The position numbers and the translations under genes were made by a program. A stretch of DNA of 64,000 nt from Streptomyces diastatochromogenes (GTDB taxonomy: Bacteria > Actinomycetota > Actinomycetes > Streptomycetales > Streptomycetaceae): NCBI RefSeq assembly GCF_002242805.1, contig NZ_MCGQ01000006.1, forward strand, positions 4,438-68,437, written 5' to 3'. The notes under the pieces are model-generated. The model saw only the letters and a program-made list of their open reading frames with translations, ran no database searches and was not told the origin of the DNA. Positions 8,003 to 16,798 of this stretch are shown piece by piece; within the stretch, counting starts at the first letter, position 1, and each line of letters starts with the position of its first letter.

Positions 8003-9412
8003 ATGACCGCACCGAACGCCCTCACCGGCTCTGCGGCACTGGCCGACCGAGCGGCCCACGGCCGCAACGCCCGTACGCGTGCCCCGCGTTCGGGCCATGG
8101 CGTGTTCGCGCCGGCGCCGGACCGGCCCGATGTGATCGAGGTGCTGGAGCGGCAGTCGGCCACGCGGCTGCCCGAGTTGGTGCCGATCCGCTACGGCCGC
8201 ATGCTCGAATCCCCGTTCCGCTTCTACCGGGGCGCGGCCGCGGTCATGGCGACGGACCTCGGCCCGCTGCCCGACACCGGGCTCCGGGTGCAGTTGTGCG
8301 GAGACGCCCATCTGCTGAACTTCCGGCTGCTGGCCTCGCCGGAACGCCATCTGGTCTTCGACATCAACGACTTCGACGAGACCTTTCCGGGGCCGTTCGA
8401 GTGGGACGTCAAACGGCTGGCGGCCAGCTTCGTCATCGCGGCCCGCGCCAACGGTTTCGCGGCCAGGGAGCAGGACGACGCGGTGCGCACGTGCGTACGG
8501 GCCTACCGGGAGCGGATGCGGGAGTTCGCCGGCATGCGCACGCTGGACGTCTGGTACGCCCAGGACGACGCCGACCAGATGCGCGCGCTGCTGGCCTACG
8601 CGATGGACAAGAAGGGCAGGCGCCGTACCGCCGAGGCGACCGCGCGCGCCCGCACCCGCACCTCGCTGCAGGCCTTTGCCCAGCTCACCCGGCGCACGCC
8701 CGAGGGCCGGCGGATCGCCGCGGACCCGCCGCTGATCATCCCGCTGCGGGATCTGCAGGACCGGACCACCCGGGAGGGCGAGGACAAGGAGCTGCAGACG
8801 CTGCTGGAGGGGTACGCGCGCACCCTGCCCTGGGACCGCCGGCACCTGCTGCGCCGCTACCGGCTGGTGGACCTGGCCCGGAAGGTGGTGGGCGTCGGCA
8901 GCGTCGGCACCCGGTGCTGGATCCTGCTCCTGCTCGGCCGGGACGACGACGATCCGCTGCTGCTGCAGGCCAAGGAGGCGCAGGAGTCGGTGCTCGCGGC
9001 GCACACGGGCGGCGAACGGTACGACAACCAGGGCCGCAGGGTGGTCACCGGGCAGCGGCTCATCCAGACCACCAGCGACATCTTCCTGGGCTGGACGCAT
9101 GTGGTGGGCTTCGACGGGCGTGACCGGGACTTCTACGTACGCCAGCTGCGCGACTGGAAGGGCATCGCCCGGCCGGACACCATGGAGCCGGCTCTGCTGA
9201 ACCTGTTCGGCCAGGTGTGCGGGGCCTCGCTGGCCCGGGCCCACGCCCGCTCCGGAGATCCCGTCGCCCTCGCCGCGTACCTGGGCGGCGGCGACCGCTT
9301 CGACCGTGCCCTGACCGGTTTCGCGCAGGCGTACGCGGACCAGAACGAGCGGGACTTCGCGGCACTGGGCGAGGCGGCGCGCTCGGGCCGGATCAAGGTG
9401 GCGGAGCTGTGA
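8003..9412 (+). CDS. DUF2252 domain protein
   Basis: 469 residues from ATG 8003, preceded by AGGAGG at 7-nt spacing. Family marks are PIRYGRMLESPFRFYRGAA, the QLCGDAHLLNF segment, FDINDFDETFPGPFEWDVKR and RKVVGVGSVGTRCW. These kinase-like-fold motifs suggest an aminoglycoside-phosphotransferase-related fold with conserved GDAH and DINDFDE acidic sites. The biochemical role is not established. It is the only plus-strand gene in its neighbourhood. A longer GTG-initiated form adds 33 Gly/Pro/Arg-rich residues and is less likely. Confidence 0.87.
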   Translation: MTAPNALTGSAALADRAAHGRNARTRAPRSGHGVFAPAPDRPDVIEVLERQSATRLPELVPIRYGRMLESPFRFYRGAAAVMATDLGPLPDTGLRVQLCGDAHLLNFRLLASPERHLVFDINDFDETFPGPFEWDVKRLAASFVIAARANGFAAREQDDAVRTCVRAYRERMREFAGMRTLDVWYAQDDADQMRALLAYAMDKKGRRRTAEATARARTRTSLQAFAQLTRRTPEGRRIAADPPLIIPLRDLQDRTTREGEDKELQTLLEGYARTLPWDRRHLLRRYRLVDLARKVVGVGSVGTRCWILLLLGRDDDDPLLLQAKEAQESVLAAHTGGERYDNQGRRVVTGQRLIQTTSDIFLGWTHVVGFDGRDRDFYVRQLRDWKGIARPDTMEPALLNLFGQVCGASLARAHARSGDPVALAAYLGGGDRFDRALTGFAQAYADQNERDFAALGEAARSGRIKVAEL

Positions 9413-9474
9413 GAGTGGAGCGGCGAAGGTGACTACGGCGGATCCGTGAGCGTCACTGCGGAGATCCGTGAGGG

Positions 9475-9672
9475 TCACTCGGGCAGTTGCCGCATCTCGA
9501 CGACCCGCAGCCCCAGCGACTGGAAGCGGGTCAGCAGACCGTAGAGATGCGCCTCGTCGATGACGCGCCCGAACAGCACCGTCTGCCCGGACATCCTCAC
9601 GTGGTCCAGCTCCGGGAAGGCCTTGGTGAGCGTCTCCGACATGAGTCCATCGATACGGATCTCGTAGCGCAT
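9475..9672 (-). CDS. Small conserved-looking protein of unknown function (65 aa)
   Basis: 65 residues starting MRYEIRIDGLMSETLTKAFP, with GGGAGAA about 8 nt before the ATG. It has balanced alpha/beta composition, unlike the Arg/Pro-rich shadow frames around it, and third-position G/C bias. The layout (short strand, helix, strand, LYGLLTRFQSLGLRVVEMRQ helix-strand) suggests a small ferredoxin-like or ACT-like fold. No function can be assigned. Confidence 0.7.
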   Translation of the reverse strand: MRYEIRIDGLMSETLTKAFPELDHVRMSGQTVLFGRVIDEAHLYGLLTRFQSLGLRVVEMRQLPE

Positions 9673-9772
9673 GTGCCGTTCTCCCGCCGCGGGCCTGCTG
9701 CGGTCTTCTTGCGATGCTGCTCCGCACGGCGTCGCGCGGCCTCACCCGGCGCAGGTGATCCGGGGGCCGGGT

Positions 9773-10291
9773 TCAGTGCGTGAGGGCGATCTTGAACGAG
9801 ATGATCACCAGGCCGAGCAGCAGATTGATCGTGGCGGTGGCCGACACCAGCCGCCAGGAGGCCCCCGCCTGCCGTGCCCCGGCCGCGGACCACCCCACCT
9901 GCCCGGCCACGGCCACCGCGACCGCCAGCCAGACGGCACCCTCGACGTCCAGGCCCAGCAGCGGGCTCACGGCGACGGCGAGGGCGGGCGGGACGGCCGC
10001 CTCGACGATCGGCCACTCCTCACGGCACACCCGCAGGATCGTCGGGCGGTCCAGGGGCCGTTGCGCGAGGCGGGCGCCGAACAGCTGCGCATGGACGTGC
10101 CCGACCCAGAAGACGAGGCCGGTGAGCACCAGCAGCACCACCAGTTGCAGCCGGGGGAAGTGACCGAGGCTGCCGGCGCCGATCACCACGGACGCGGCGA
10201 GCATCGACCCGTAGACCGCGCCCGTGTAGTCGGCGTGGGCTCGGCGCGCGGTACGGCCCGCCCGCACTGTGGTGTCGTCGGTCGAGGACAT
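9773..10291 (-). CDS. Integral membrane protein of unknown function
   Basis: 172 residues from ATG 10291, with AAAGGCGA upstream. About four hydrophobic helices: VYGSMLAASVVIGAG, LQLVVLLVLTGLVFWVGHVH, AAVPPALAVAVSPLLG with EGAVWLAVAVAVAGQVGWSA, and the C-terminal ATINLLLGLVIISFKIAL. A cytosolic stretch contains RPLDRPTILRVCREEWPIVEA. It lies 18 bp downstream of the second MFS gene on the same strand and is probably co-transcribed with it and the LuxR gene. Confidence 0.78.
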   Translation of the reverse strand: MSSTDDTTVRAGRTARRAHADYTGAVYGSMLAASVVIGAGSLGHFPRLQLVVLLVLTGLVFWVGHVHAQLFGARLAQRPLDRPTILRVCREEWPIVEAAVPPALAVAVSPLLGLDVEGAVWLAVAVAVAGQVGWSAAGARQAGASWRLVSATATINLLLGLVIISFKIALTH

Positions 10292-10309
10292 CGCCGTCGC
10301 CTTTCGCAC

Positions 10310-11947
10310 TCACTCGGTGGCGTCGGCCGGGGCGCCGCCCTGCGACGGCCGGGGGCGCCGGGCCGGCGCGGTCGGCAGGTGGGGTGTGACGAGGAGACTC
10401 GCGAGGGTGATCCCGCCGGTGGCGAGGATCGCCGCCTTGAGGCCGTCGAGCTGTGCCTCGGCGTACGACTCCGTGACGGCGTCGACCTCCGACGGCGGCA
10501 GTCCGGCCTGCTGGGCCGCCGAGCGCACCTGGTCGGTGGGCACGAAGCTGACGCCCGCCTCCAGGGCGACACCGGTCTGCTGTCGCGCCTCGTCCGACAG
10601 CCGGGGGTTGTCCTGCACCTGCGCCGTGAACGCGTGCGCCAGCGCGCCGATGAGGATCGACCCGATGAACGCGGTGCCCAGCGCCGAGCCGAGGTTCTGC
10701 GCCGTGAACTGCAGGCCGCCGACCTCGCTGCGTTCCGCCTCGCCCACGCTGGACTGGACGACGTTGCCCAGCTGCGAGGCGAGCAGTCCCATGCCGATGC
10801 CGAGCACCGCCATGGCCCCGGCGAACTGCGCGTCGTCGATGACCGGATCGATGGTGGCCAGCAGCCACAAGATGGCCGCCGCCAGCATCAGCAGCGCCAG
10901 CCGTACGACCCGGCGCGGCCCAGCGGTCCGGCCGAGGCGGGCGGCGGTCAGGGAGGTGACGAGCATCGTGACGGACACCGGCAGCAGCCGCAGCCCCGTC
11001 TGGAAGGCGTCGAAGCCCTGCACCACCTGCAGATACAGCGGGATGGCGAAGAAGAGGCCCAGAAGGATCAGGTTCTGGCTCAGCAGGGTCAGCAGACCGG
11101 ACCGCAGGGGCGGTACGTGGAACAGGGACAGGTGCACCAGGGGGTCGGCGCCCGTGGCCTCGCGTCGGCGGTCCCGGTGCACGAAGAGGGCCAGGACGGC
11201 CACCCCGGCGGCGACGACGAAGAGGGTGGGTGCGAAGCCGAGGACGGTGAAGGGCGGGTTACGCGGCTTCACCCAGCCCCAGGTGCTGCTCTGCAGCACC
11301 CCGAGCACGCCCAGCCCCAGTCCGGCCGCCGACAGCACCGCACCGACGCCGTCCAGCCGGGGCGGCGGTCCGGTCCGCGCGGCCTCGCCGATCACCCGGT
11401 GGCAGCACAGGACGGCGACGACGACCACGACCTCGCCGGCGAAGACCAGCCGCCAGGTCAGATACGTCGTCACCCAGCCGCCCAGCAGCGGGCCGACGGC
11501 GATGCCGGCACCGGCCAGCCCGCCGATCACGCCGTAGGCGACCGCCCGGTCCCTGCCCCGGTAGGACTCGGCGACCAGGGCCGCCATGGCCGGCAGCACC
11601 ATCGCGGCGCCGAGGCCCTCGATGACGGACCAGCCCAGCGCGAGGACCCACAGAGTGGGCGCCAGGGCGGTCAGGGCGGACCCGATGCCGTAGACGACCA
11701 GGCCGAGCAGGAACAGGCGACGGCGGCCGTGGATGTCGCCGAGCCTGCCCCCGATGATCATGAATGCGGCCATCACCAGCGCGTACAGCGTGATGACGGC
11801 CTGGATCGAGGTGACCTCGGTGTGGAAGTCCTCGACCAGTTGGCTGATGGAGACGTTCATGACGGACGTGTCCAGGACCATCAGGAACTGGGCCGTCCCG
11901 AGCACCATCAGGGCTCGCCAATGTGCCACGCCGCCACCTCGCCTCAC
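10310..11947 (-). CDS. MFS transporter, DHA2/EmrB family (14 TMS)
   Basis: 545 residues. The first helix contains LGTAQFLMVLDTSVMNVSIS, the typical MFLDxTIVNVA-like motif of EmrB/QacA exporters. GGRLGDIHGRRR is the loop 2-3 signature and GVIGGLAGAGIAVGPLLGG is antiporter motif C. The C-terminal third has a periplasmic insertion (EARQQTGVALEAGVSFVP) common in this subfamily. GTG 11947 overlaps the LuxR stop (ATGTGAG), which suggests coupling; an internal GTG at 11929 is an alternative start. Pairing with a MalT-type regulator suggests that regulator controls efflux. Confidence 0.87.
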   Translation of the reverse strand: MRRGGGVAHWRALMVLGTAQFLMVLDTSVMNVSISQLVEDFHTEVTSIQAVITLYALVMAAFMIIGGRLGDIHGRRRLFLLGLVVYGIGSALTALAPTLWVLALGWSVIEGLGAAMVLPAMAALVAESYRGRDRAVAYGVIGGLAGAGIAVGPLLGGWVTTYLTWRLVFAGEVVVVVAVLCCHRVIGEAARTGPPPRLDGVGAVLSAAGLGLGVLGVLQSSTWGWVKPRNPPFTVLGFAPTLFVVAAGVAVLALFVHRDRRREATGADPLVHLSLFHVPPLRSGLLTLLSQNLILLGLFFAIPLYLQVVQGFDAFQTGLRLLPVSVTMLVTSLTAARLGRTAGPRRVVRLALLMLAAAILWLLATIDPVIDDAQFAGAMAVLGIGMGLLASQLGNVVQSSVGEAERSEVGGLQFTAQNLGSALGTAFIGSILIGALAHAFTAQVQDNPRLSDEARQQTGVALEAGVSFVPTDQVRSAAQQAGLPPSEVDAVTESYAEAQLDGLKAAILATGGITLASLLVTPHLPTAPARRPRPSQGGAPADATE

Positions 11948-14655
11948 ATCAGCCCGCGCTCACGGGCCCGCCGTACCGCCTCGCCGCGCCGGTTCACGCC
12001 GAGCTTCCGGTAGACGCTCTTGAGGTGGGTCTTCACGGTGTTCACGGAGACGTACAGGTCGGCGGCGATCTCCTCCGTGGACATCATCTGGGCCAGCCGG
12101 ACCAGCACTTCGCGCTCGCGTCCGCTCAGCTCCTCGACAACCAGCGGCGCACGCTCCTCGGGCGCGCGTGGAGCGGGGCCGCCGGGGGTGAGCCAGCCCG
12201 CGGCGAGGCTCTGCAGCGGCGGGGTGTCCAGCAGGTGCCTCAGACGCGGTCCGGCATCGAGGAACGGGCGTCTCAGCCGCTCCCGCCGGGCCTCCAGCAG
12301 GGCCCGGGCGAGCAGCTTGCGGGCGGTGGCCTCGTCCCCGGCCTCCTGCGCGGCGCGGGCGCGCACCAGCGCGGCACAGACGCTCACCCCGGGGCCGGTA
12401 CGGCTCCGGGTGCGCAGGTGGTCCACCAGGTCGAGCGCCGCGTCCCGGTTGCCCGCGGCGAGCTGGGCCCACGCCAGCTCCGCCGCGTACGCCGGCTCGG
12501 TGCCGTAGGGCACGTCGTCCAGCACCTTCGCGGCGGTGTCCGGCCGGCCCTCGGCCAGATGGGCGGCGGAGGTGACCAGGGCCGTGTGGACCTCGGCCCA
12601 CGGGGAGGCCACGTCGGCCGGGACGGCGGGGTCGGCGGCCGCCGCGGCGGCCCGTGGGTCGCCCCGCGCCAGCAGCAGCCGGGCCGCCACGAGGGATCTG
12701 CCCGCCGCTGTCACCGGGTCGAGCGCGGCGGGCGCGGAGTCGGCCGCCTCCTCCAGGAGGGCCTGGGCCTGCCCGAGGTCGTCGCGGTCGACGGCCACCG
12801 CGGCCAGCACCAGCCGCCCGAGATCCGCGCCGGGGGGCCGGTGCAGACCGAACTGCTCGGTCTCGCTGAGGGCCGCCAGCGCCTTGCGCTCGGCCCTGCC
12901 GAGCCAGCCGTTCAGGTAGTCGATCAGCGCCAGGTGTCCGAGGGAGTCCTGGCGGGGCAGGGCGGTCGCGACGCCGCTGGGGCAGCCGGCCACCTCGGAC
13001 AGGGCGGCCCGCGCCTCGTCGAAGCTGCCGGCCCACAGCCGGGCCGACCCCAGATGGGTGAGCAGCAGGGCGGTGAGTTCGGGGTGCTTGTCCAGCAGGT
13101 GGGCCGGGACCTCGTGGCGCAGTTCCTCCGCCGTGGCCACGGCCTTCTCGGCCCGGGAGGGAGAGCCGGTCAGCCGGGCCGCCAGGGATTCCAGCAGTAC
13201 GCAGCTCAACCGGAGCGCGGGATCGAGCGCCTCCTCGGCCAGGTGTTCCTCGGCGAGGCGCAGATGGTTCAGGCCGCGTTCGAGATCGTGCTCGGCCAGG
13301 TCGCGGGCGGCCCGTACGACATCCGGCGCCGCGCCCGTGACCTCGGGCCCCATCCGGGCGAACAGTTCGGCGAGGTCGTCCGCGCGCAGGCCGGTGAAGA
13401 GCTGCCCGATCGCGAGGTCGTCGACGAAGGCGCCGGCGGTGAACTCCCAGTCGCCCGCGGCGGCGCCGTGCGCCAGCGCCTCCGGCAGGGCCCCGGTGGC
13501 CCGCAGCCACTGCCCGGCCCGCCGGTGGAGTTCCGGTTCGAGGCCCGGGTGGCGCGCCCGCAGATGGGCCCGGAGGATCTCACCGAACAGCGGATGCAGC
13601 CGGTACCACGAGTGCCCGACGTCCTCGACGAACGCGTTCTGCCGGTACAGCCCGGCCAGCACCGGTTCGAGACCGCTGCGGCCCGTGAGCGCCTCCGCGA
13701 GCGCCGGGCAGAAGCGGTCCACGACGCTGACCCGCAGCAGGAGGTCCTGGGTGCGGGCCGTCTGCCGTTTCAGCACCTCGGCGAGGAGGAAGTCGGCGAC
13801 CGCGCTCCGGCCGGCCTCGAACTCCCTGAGGTACGCCTCGGGATCCTCGCTCTCCCGGGCGGCCATGGCGCACAGGCGCAGTCCTGCGGCCCAGCCCCGG
13901 GTGCGCTCCACCAGGGCGCGGGTGGCCTCGGCCGGAAGCCGCAGGCCGTGCAGCTCCAGAAGGTCGGCCGCCTCGTCGGGGGTGAAGGCCAGCTCGGCGT
14001 CGCGGATCTCGGTCATCGCCGCGGCCGCCCGGTAGCGGTGCAGCGGCAGCAGCGGTTCGGTACGGGTGACCAGGATCAGCCGCAGTCCGGGCCCGGCGTG
14101 GTGCAGGACGAACTCCAGCTGCTCCGCGGTCTGGGGCGCGGTCTGACGGTCGAACTCGTCCAGCACGAGGATCGCGGGCCGGTCATGGCCGCTCAGTTCG
14201 TCCGCCAGCCGTGCCAGCAGCTTGTGGTCCACCCGGCTCGCGTCCGCGGGGCAGCCGATGTCGGCGCAGAGCGGTACGCCGGCGGCCTGCAGGGCGTGCA
14301 GCACATAGGCCCAGAACACGCCGGCGCCCTGGTCCCCCGCCTCGTTGGTGAACCAGGCGACCGGCTGCCCGAGCCCGGCGGCCCAGTCCGCGACCAGCAG
14401 GGTCTTGCCCGCCCCGGCCGAGCCGTTGACCATCGTCAGCGGCGTGTCGAGGGCCTGGTCGAGGTGTTCGAGCAGCCGAGAGCGGCGCAGGAAGGTGGCC
14501 GGCCTGCCCGGCGGCGCGAGCCGCGTCTGCAGAAACGGCTCGCCCAGCGGATCGGCGGCAGCGACGGCCGGTCCGCGCGTGTTCCCGTTGCTCGTGGCCA
14601 CTGGGTCACCACCACGCTCCGTGAAGCACTGGACGACGCTCCACTCGATCAGCAT
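11944..14655 (-). CDS. LuxR-family ATP-binding transcriptional regulator (MalT/LAL-like)
   Basis: 903 residues from ATG 14655. An N-terminal NTPase domain has Walker A NGSAGAGKT (~77-85) and a Walker B-like AILVLDEFD. A winged-helix-like region and tetratricopeptide-type helical repeats fill residues ~350-800 (Ala/Leu-rich). The C-terminal LuxR helix-turn-helix is LSGREREVLVRLAQ, then STEEIAADLYVSVNTVKTHL and YRKLGVNRRGEAVRRA. Such STAND regulators oligomerise upon ligand and ATP binding and activate nearby genes. The stop overlaps the MFS gene by 4 bp. The tandem-repeat region lies directly upstream, so its promoter is inside or next to that array. Confidence 0.9.
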   Translation of the reverse strand: MLIEWSVVQCFTERGGDPVATSNGNTRGPAVAAADPLGEPFLQTRLAPPGRPATFLRRSRLLEHLDQALDTPLTMVNGSAGAGKTLLVADWAAGLGQPVAWFTNEAGDQGAGVFWAYVLHALQAAGVPLCADIGCPADASRVDHKLLARLADELSGHDRPAILVLDEFDRQTAPQTAEQLEFVLHHAGPGLRLILVTRTEPLLPLHRYRAAAAMTEIRDAELAFTPDEAADLLELHGLRLPAEATRALVERTRGWAAGLRLCAMAARESEDPEAYLREFEAGRSAVADFLLAEVLKRQTARTQDLLLRVSVVDRFCPALAEALTGRSGLEPVLAGLYRQNAFVEDVGHSWYRLHPLFGEILRAHLRARHPGLEPELHRRAGQWLRATGALPEALAHGAAAGDWEFTAGAFVDDLAIGQLFTGLRADDLAELFARMGPEVTGAAPDVVRAARDLAEHDLERGLNHLRLAEEHLAEEALDPALRLSCVLLESLAARLTGSPSRAEKAVATAEELRHEVPAHLLDKHPELTALLLTHLGSARLWAGSFDEARAALSEVAGCPSGVATALPRQDSLGHLALIDYLNGWLGRAERKALAALSETEQFGLHRPPGADLGRLVLAAVAVDRDDLGQAQALLEEAADSAPAALDPVTAAGRSLVAARLLLARGDPRAAAAAADPAVPADVASPWAEVHTALVTSAAHLAEGRPDTAAKVLDDVPYGTEPAYAAELAWAQLAAGNRDAALDLVDHLRTRSRTGPGVSVCAALVRARAAQEAGDEATARKLLARALLEARRERLRRPFLDAGPRLRHLLDTPPLQSLAAGWLTPGGPAPRAPEERAPLVVEELSGREREVLVRLAQMMSTEEIAADLYVSVNTVKTHLKSVYRKLGVNRRGEAVRRARERGLM

Positions 14656-14689
14656 CGCAGCCTTCGCGATCCTGCGCAGTTCACGCGGG

Positions 14690-15333
14690 TCGGGCGGGCC
14701 GCCGGCGCTGTGGGGGAGGGCTGGTCGGCGGGTGGATGCGGCGCCGGTCGGGGCGCGTCCTGCTCGGTGCGGCGGCCGGGGGACCGCCCGCGCTGTGGGG
14801 CAGGGCTGGTCGGCGGGTTAATGCGGCGGCGGTCGGGGCGCGTCGCGCTTGGTACGGCCGCCGGCGGCCCGCCGGCGCTGTGGGTCGGGACCGGTCGGCG
14901 GGTGGATGCGGCGCCAGGCGGGTCACGTCCCCCTCGGTACGGCCGCCAGCAGCTCGCCCCCGGTTCTCATCACGGCCGGCCGGCGGACGGATCCGGCGCC
15001 GGACGGGTCACGTCCCACACCGCGCGACCGCCCGCAACCCGCCCGCACTGTGGGTCAGGGCCCGTCGGCGGACGGATCCGGTGCCAGTCGGGTCGCCTCC
15101 CGCACGGTACGGTTGCCAGCAGCCCACCGCTCCCCGTCAAGGCCGGTCGGCGGACGAATCCGGCGCCAGTCGGGTCGCCTCCCGCTCAGTACAGCCGGCG
15201 ACAGCCCACCCGCGCTTCGGGTCAGGGCCGGTCGGCGGACACATTCGGCGCCAGTCGGATCGCCTCCCGCTCGGCGCGACCGCCAGCGGCCCCGCGCTTC
15301 CCGTCAAGACCGGTCAGCGGACGGACCCTCCGC
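14690..15333. repeat. Tandem array of eight 82-85 bp repeats
   Basis: The core GGTCGGCGG (with small variants) recurs at 14723, 14808, 14893, 14978, 15063, 15145, 15230 and 15312, spacing 85, 85, 85, 85, 82, 85 and 82 bp. Copies share segments such as GGCGCCGGTCGGG, CTCGGTACGGCCGCCAGC and CGCTGTGGGTCAGGGC. Spacing of 85 bp is not a multiple of three, so this is not a protein repeat, although all frames look partly open. It fills the gap between the LuxR gene and the DUF-type membrane gene (both minus strand). The last copy runs into the 3' end of the latter. Confidence 0.9.
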
Positions 15334-16644
15334 CGGACGAGTAGCATCCCGCTCGGTGCGGCCGCCCGCGGCGAGCAGCGCGAGCACGGCCAGGACGGCG
15401 AGCAGGACGACGACCAGGAGCAGGATGGTGAGCACGGTCGGGTGGTTCCAGAGCGCGAAGACGAGCGCGACGACCAGCAGTGCGGCGAGGGTGAGGCCCC
15501 GGCGGTAGGCCAGCGCCCAGGTGCCGGCGCGCCCGGCGCGGACGTGGTGGGCGGCCGCCCACCGGGCCGCGGAGTCCGCGGTGTTCTCGGAGGCGCCCCG
15601 GACGGCCACGGGCAGGCGGCCCGGCCCGACGAGGTAGGCACCCAGCGCGATGACCACGCCCAGGACGACGGCCGTCCGCAGGCTGACCTTCAGAAACCGG
15701 AGCAGGGTGTCGAAGACGGCCGCGGCGGCGGCCTTCGACTGCACCTGGGGCGGCAGGTGGTCCAGGTAGTAGCGGCGGGCCACGACCAGCGCGACGGCCA
15801 CCACCAGGCAGGCGAAGGCGGCACCCAGGGCGGTGCGTGCCAGGGCCCGGCGTCGGTCACGGGCCAGGAAGACTCCCAGGGCGCCGAGGACGACGACGAG
15901 GACGGGGAACCAGTTCCCGACGATGTCGAGCAGGTGCGCGCCCTTACGGGCCTTGGCGAGCTGGTCGGAGTGGAAGAGCACCATCTGCTTGTCCACGTCC
16001 GGGATCTTCTCGGCGGGTTTCAGACCCGCGTCGACCAGCTCCTTCTTCACCTCGTCGACGGCCGTACCGACGTTCAGGGTGACCTCGCCGTCACTGACCC
16101 CGAAGGCACCCCGGCCCTCGCCGGTCAGGGCGTGCACGACAGCCTGGTGGGCGGCGCGGTTGGCGGTCCGCCAGGTCGTCGCGAAGAGGTCGCTCTCGAC
16201 CACACGGGTGGCGATCTTCGTCACCGCCTGGTTCACGGCGGAGTCGATCTGCGGCCCCAGGCTCTTGAGCGCGTCGGCGGCGCGGGGCGGCAGCCCCTGG
16301 GACTGCAGCCAGGTCGCGATGTCGGAGGCGACCTGCGGGCCGTCCACCCGGGCGCCCACGGCCTCGGTGATCCGGTGGACCGCCGCGTCCTGGATGGCGG
16401 GTTCCGTGGCCAGCGGGGCGACCGTGGACACGTACCGGTCGGTGTCGAGGGCGATGTCCTCCACCCAGACCGCGAGCAGGGCGACGGGCACGAGGATGCA
16501 GGTCAGCACGATCAGTACGGCCGAGGCGGTGCCGCGCGCGGCGCGCGCGGCCGCCCCGCCCCCGCTCCGACGCGCCCCTGCTGCGCCGCCGGCCGTGGGC
16601 TCGTGGTCCGGGCTCGGGGGGTGCGGGGCGGGCGGCTCGGTCAC
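15304..16644 (-). CDS. Integral membrane protein with large extracytoplasmic domain
   Basis: 446 residues from GTG 16644, preceded by GGAGG at 4-nt spacing. A Pro/Gly-rich cytosolic tail, a helix (SAVLIVLTCILVPVALLAVW), then ~170 extracytoplasmic residues (DIALDTDRYVSTVAPLATEP, later ALTGEGRGAFGVSDGEVTLNVG). Helices follow around NWFPVLVVVLGALGVFLA, GAAFACLVVAVALVVA, TAVVLGVVIALGAYLV and two near the C terminus. This matches a common Streptomyces membrane-protein family without assigned function. The last ~10 codons are in the final copy of the 85-bp repeat, so the C terminus may have been altered by the array. Confidence 0.82.
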   Translation of the reverse strand: MTEPPAPHPPSPDHEPTAGGAAGARRSGGGAAARAARGTASAVLIVLTCILVPVALLAVWVEDIALDTDRYVSTVAPLATEPAIQDAAVHRITEAVGARVDGPQVASDIATWLQSQGLPPRAADALKSLGPQIDSAVNQAVTKIATRVVESDLFATTWRTANRAAHQAVVHALTGEGRGAFGVSDGEVTLNVGTAVDEVKKELVDAGLKPAEKIPDVDKQMVLFHSDQLAKARKGAHLLDIVGNWFPVLVVVLGALGVFLARDRRRALARTALGAAFACLVVAVALVVARRYYLDHLPPQVQSKAAAAAVFDTLLRFLKVSLRTAVVLGVVIALGAYLVGPGRLPVAVRGASENTADSAARWAAAHHVRAGRAGTWALAYRRGLTLAALLVVALVFALWNHPTVLTILLLVVVLLAVLAVLALLAAGGRTERDATRPAEGPSADRS

Positions 16645-16798
16645 TGTGCCTCCGGCGCGGTGTGGGTGCCTGAACCCCCATTGCGTCAGCCCCACGGGCA
16701 CCCCGCGCGCTGGGCAGGCCGAATGGAGGACGCCTTAGAGCCTGTTGTCACATTCCGGTCGTCCGCTCGGAGGGCGGGCCGGAAGGGTCGGACAGCCC

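Noticed and set aside
14690..15333. Possible CRISPR array
   Set aside because: Whole 85-bp units are near-identical without unique spacers, and no cas genes are present.
14736..15508. Several plus-strand frames inside the tandem-repeat region
   Set aside because: The 82-85 bp period breaks any frame, so the openness reflects G+C content and repetition, not coding.
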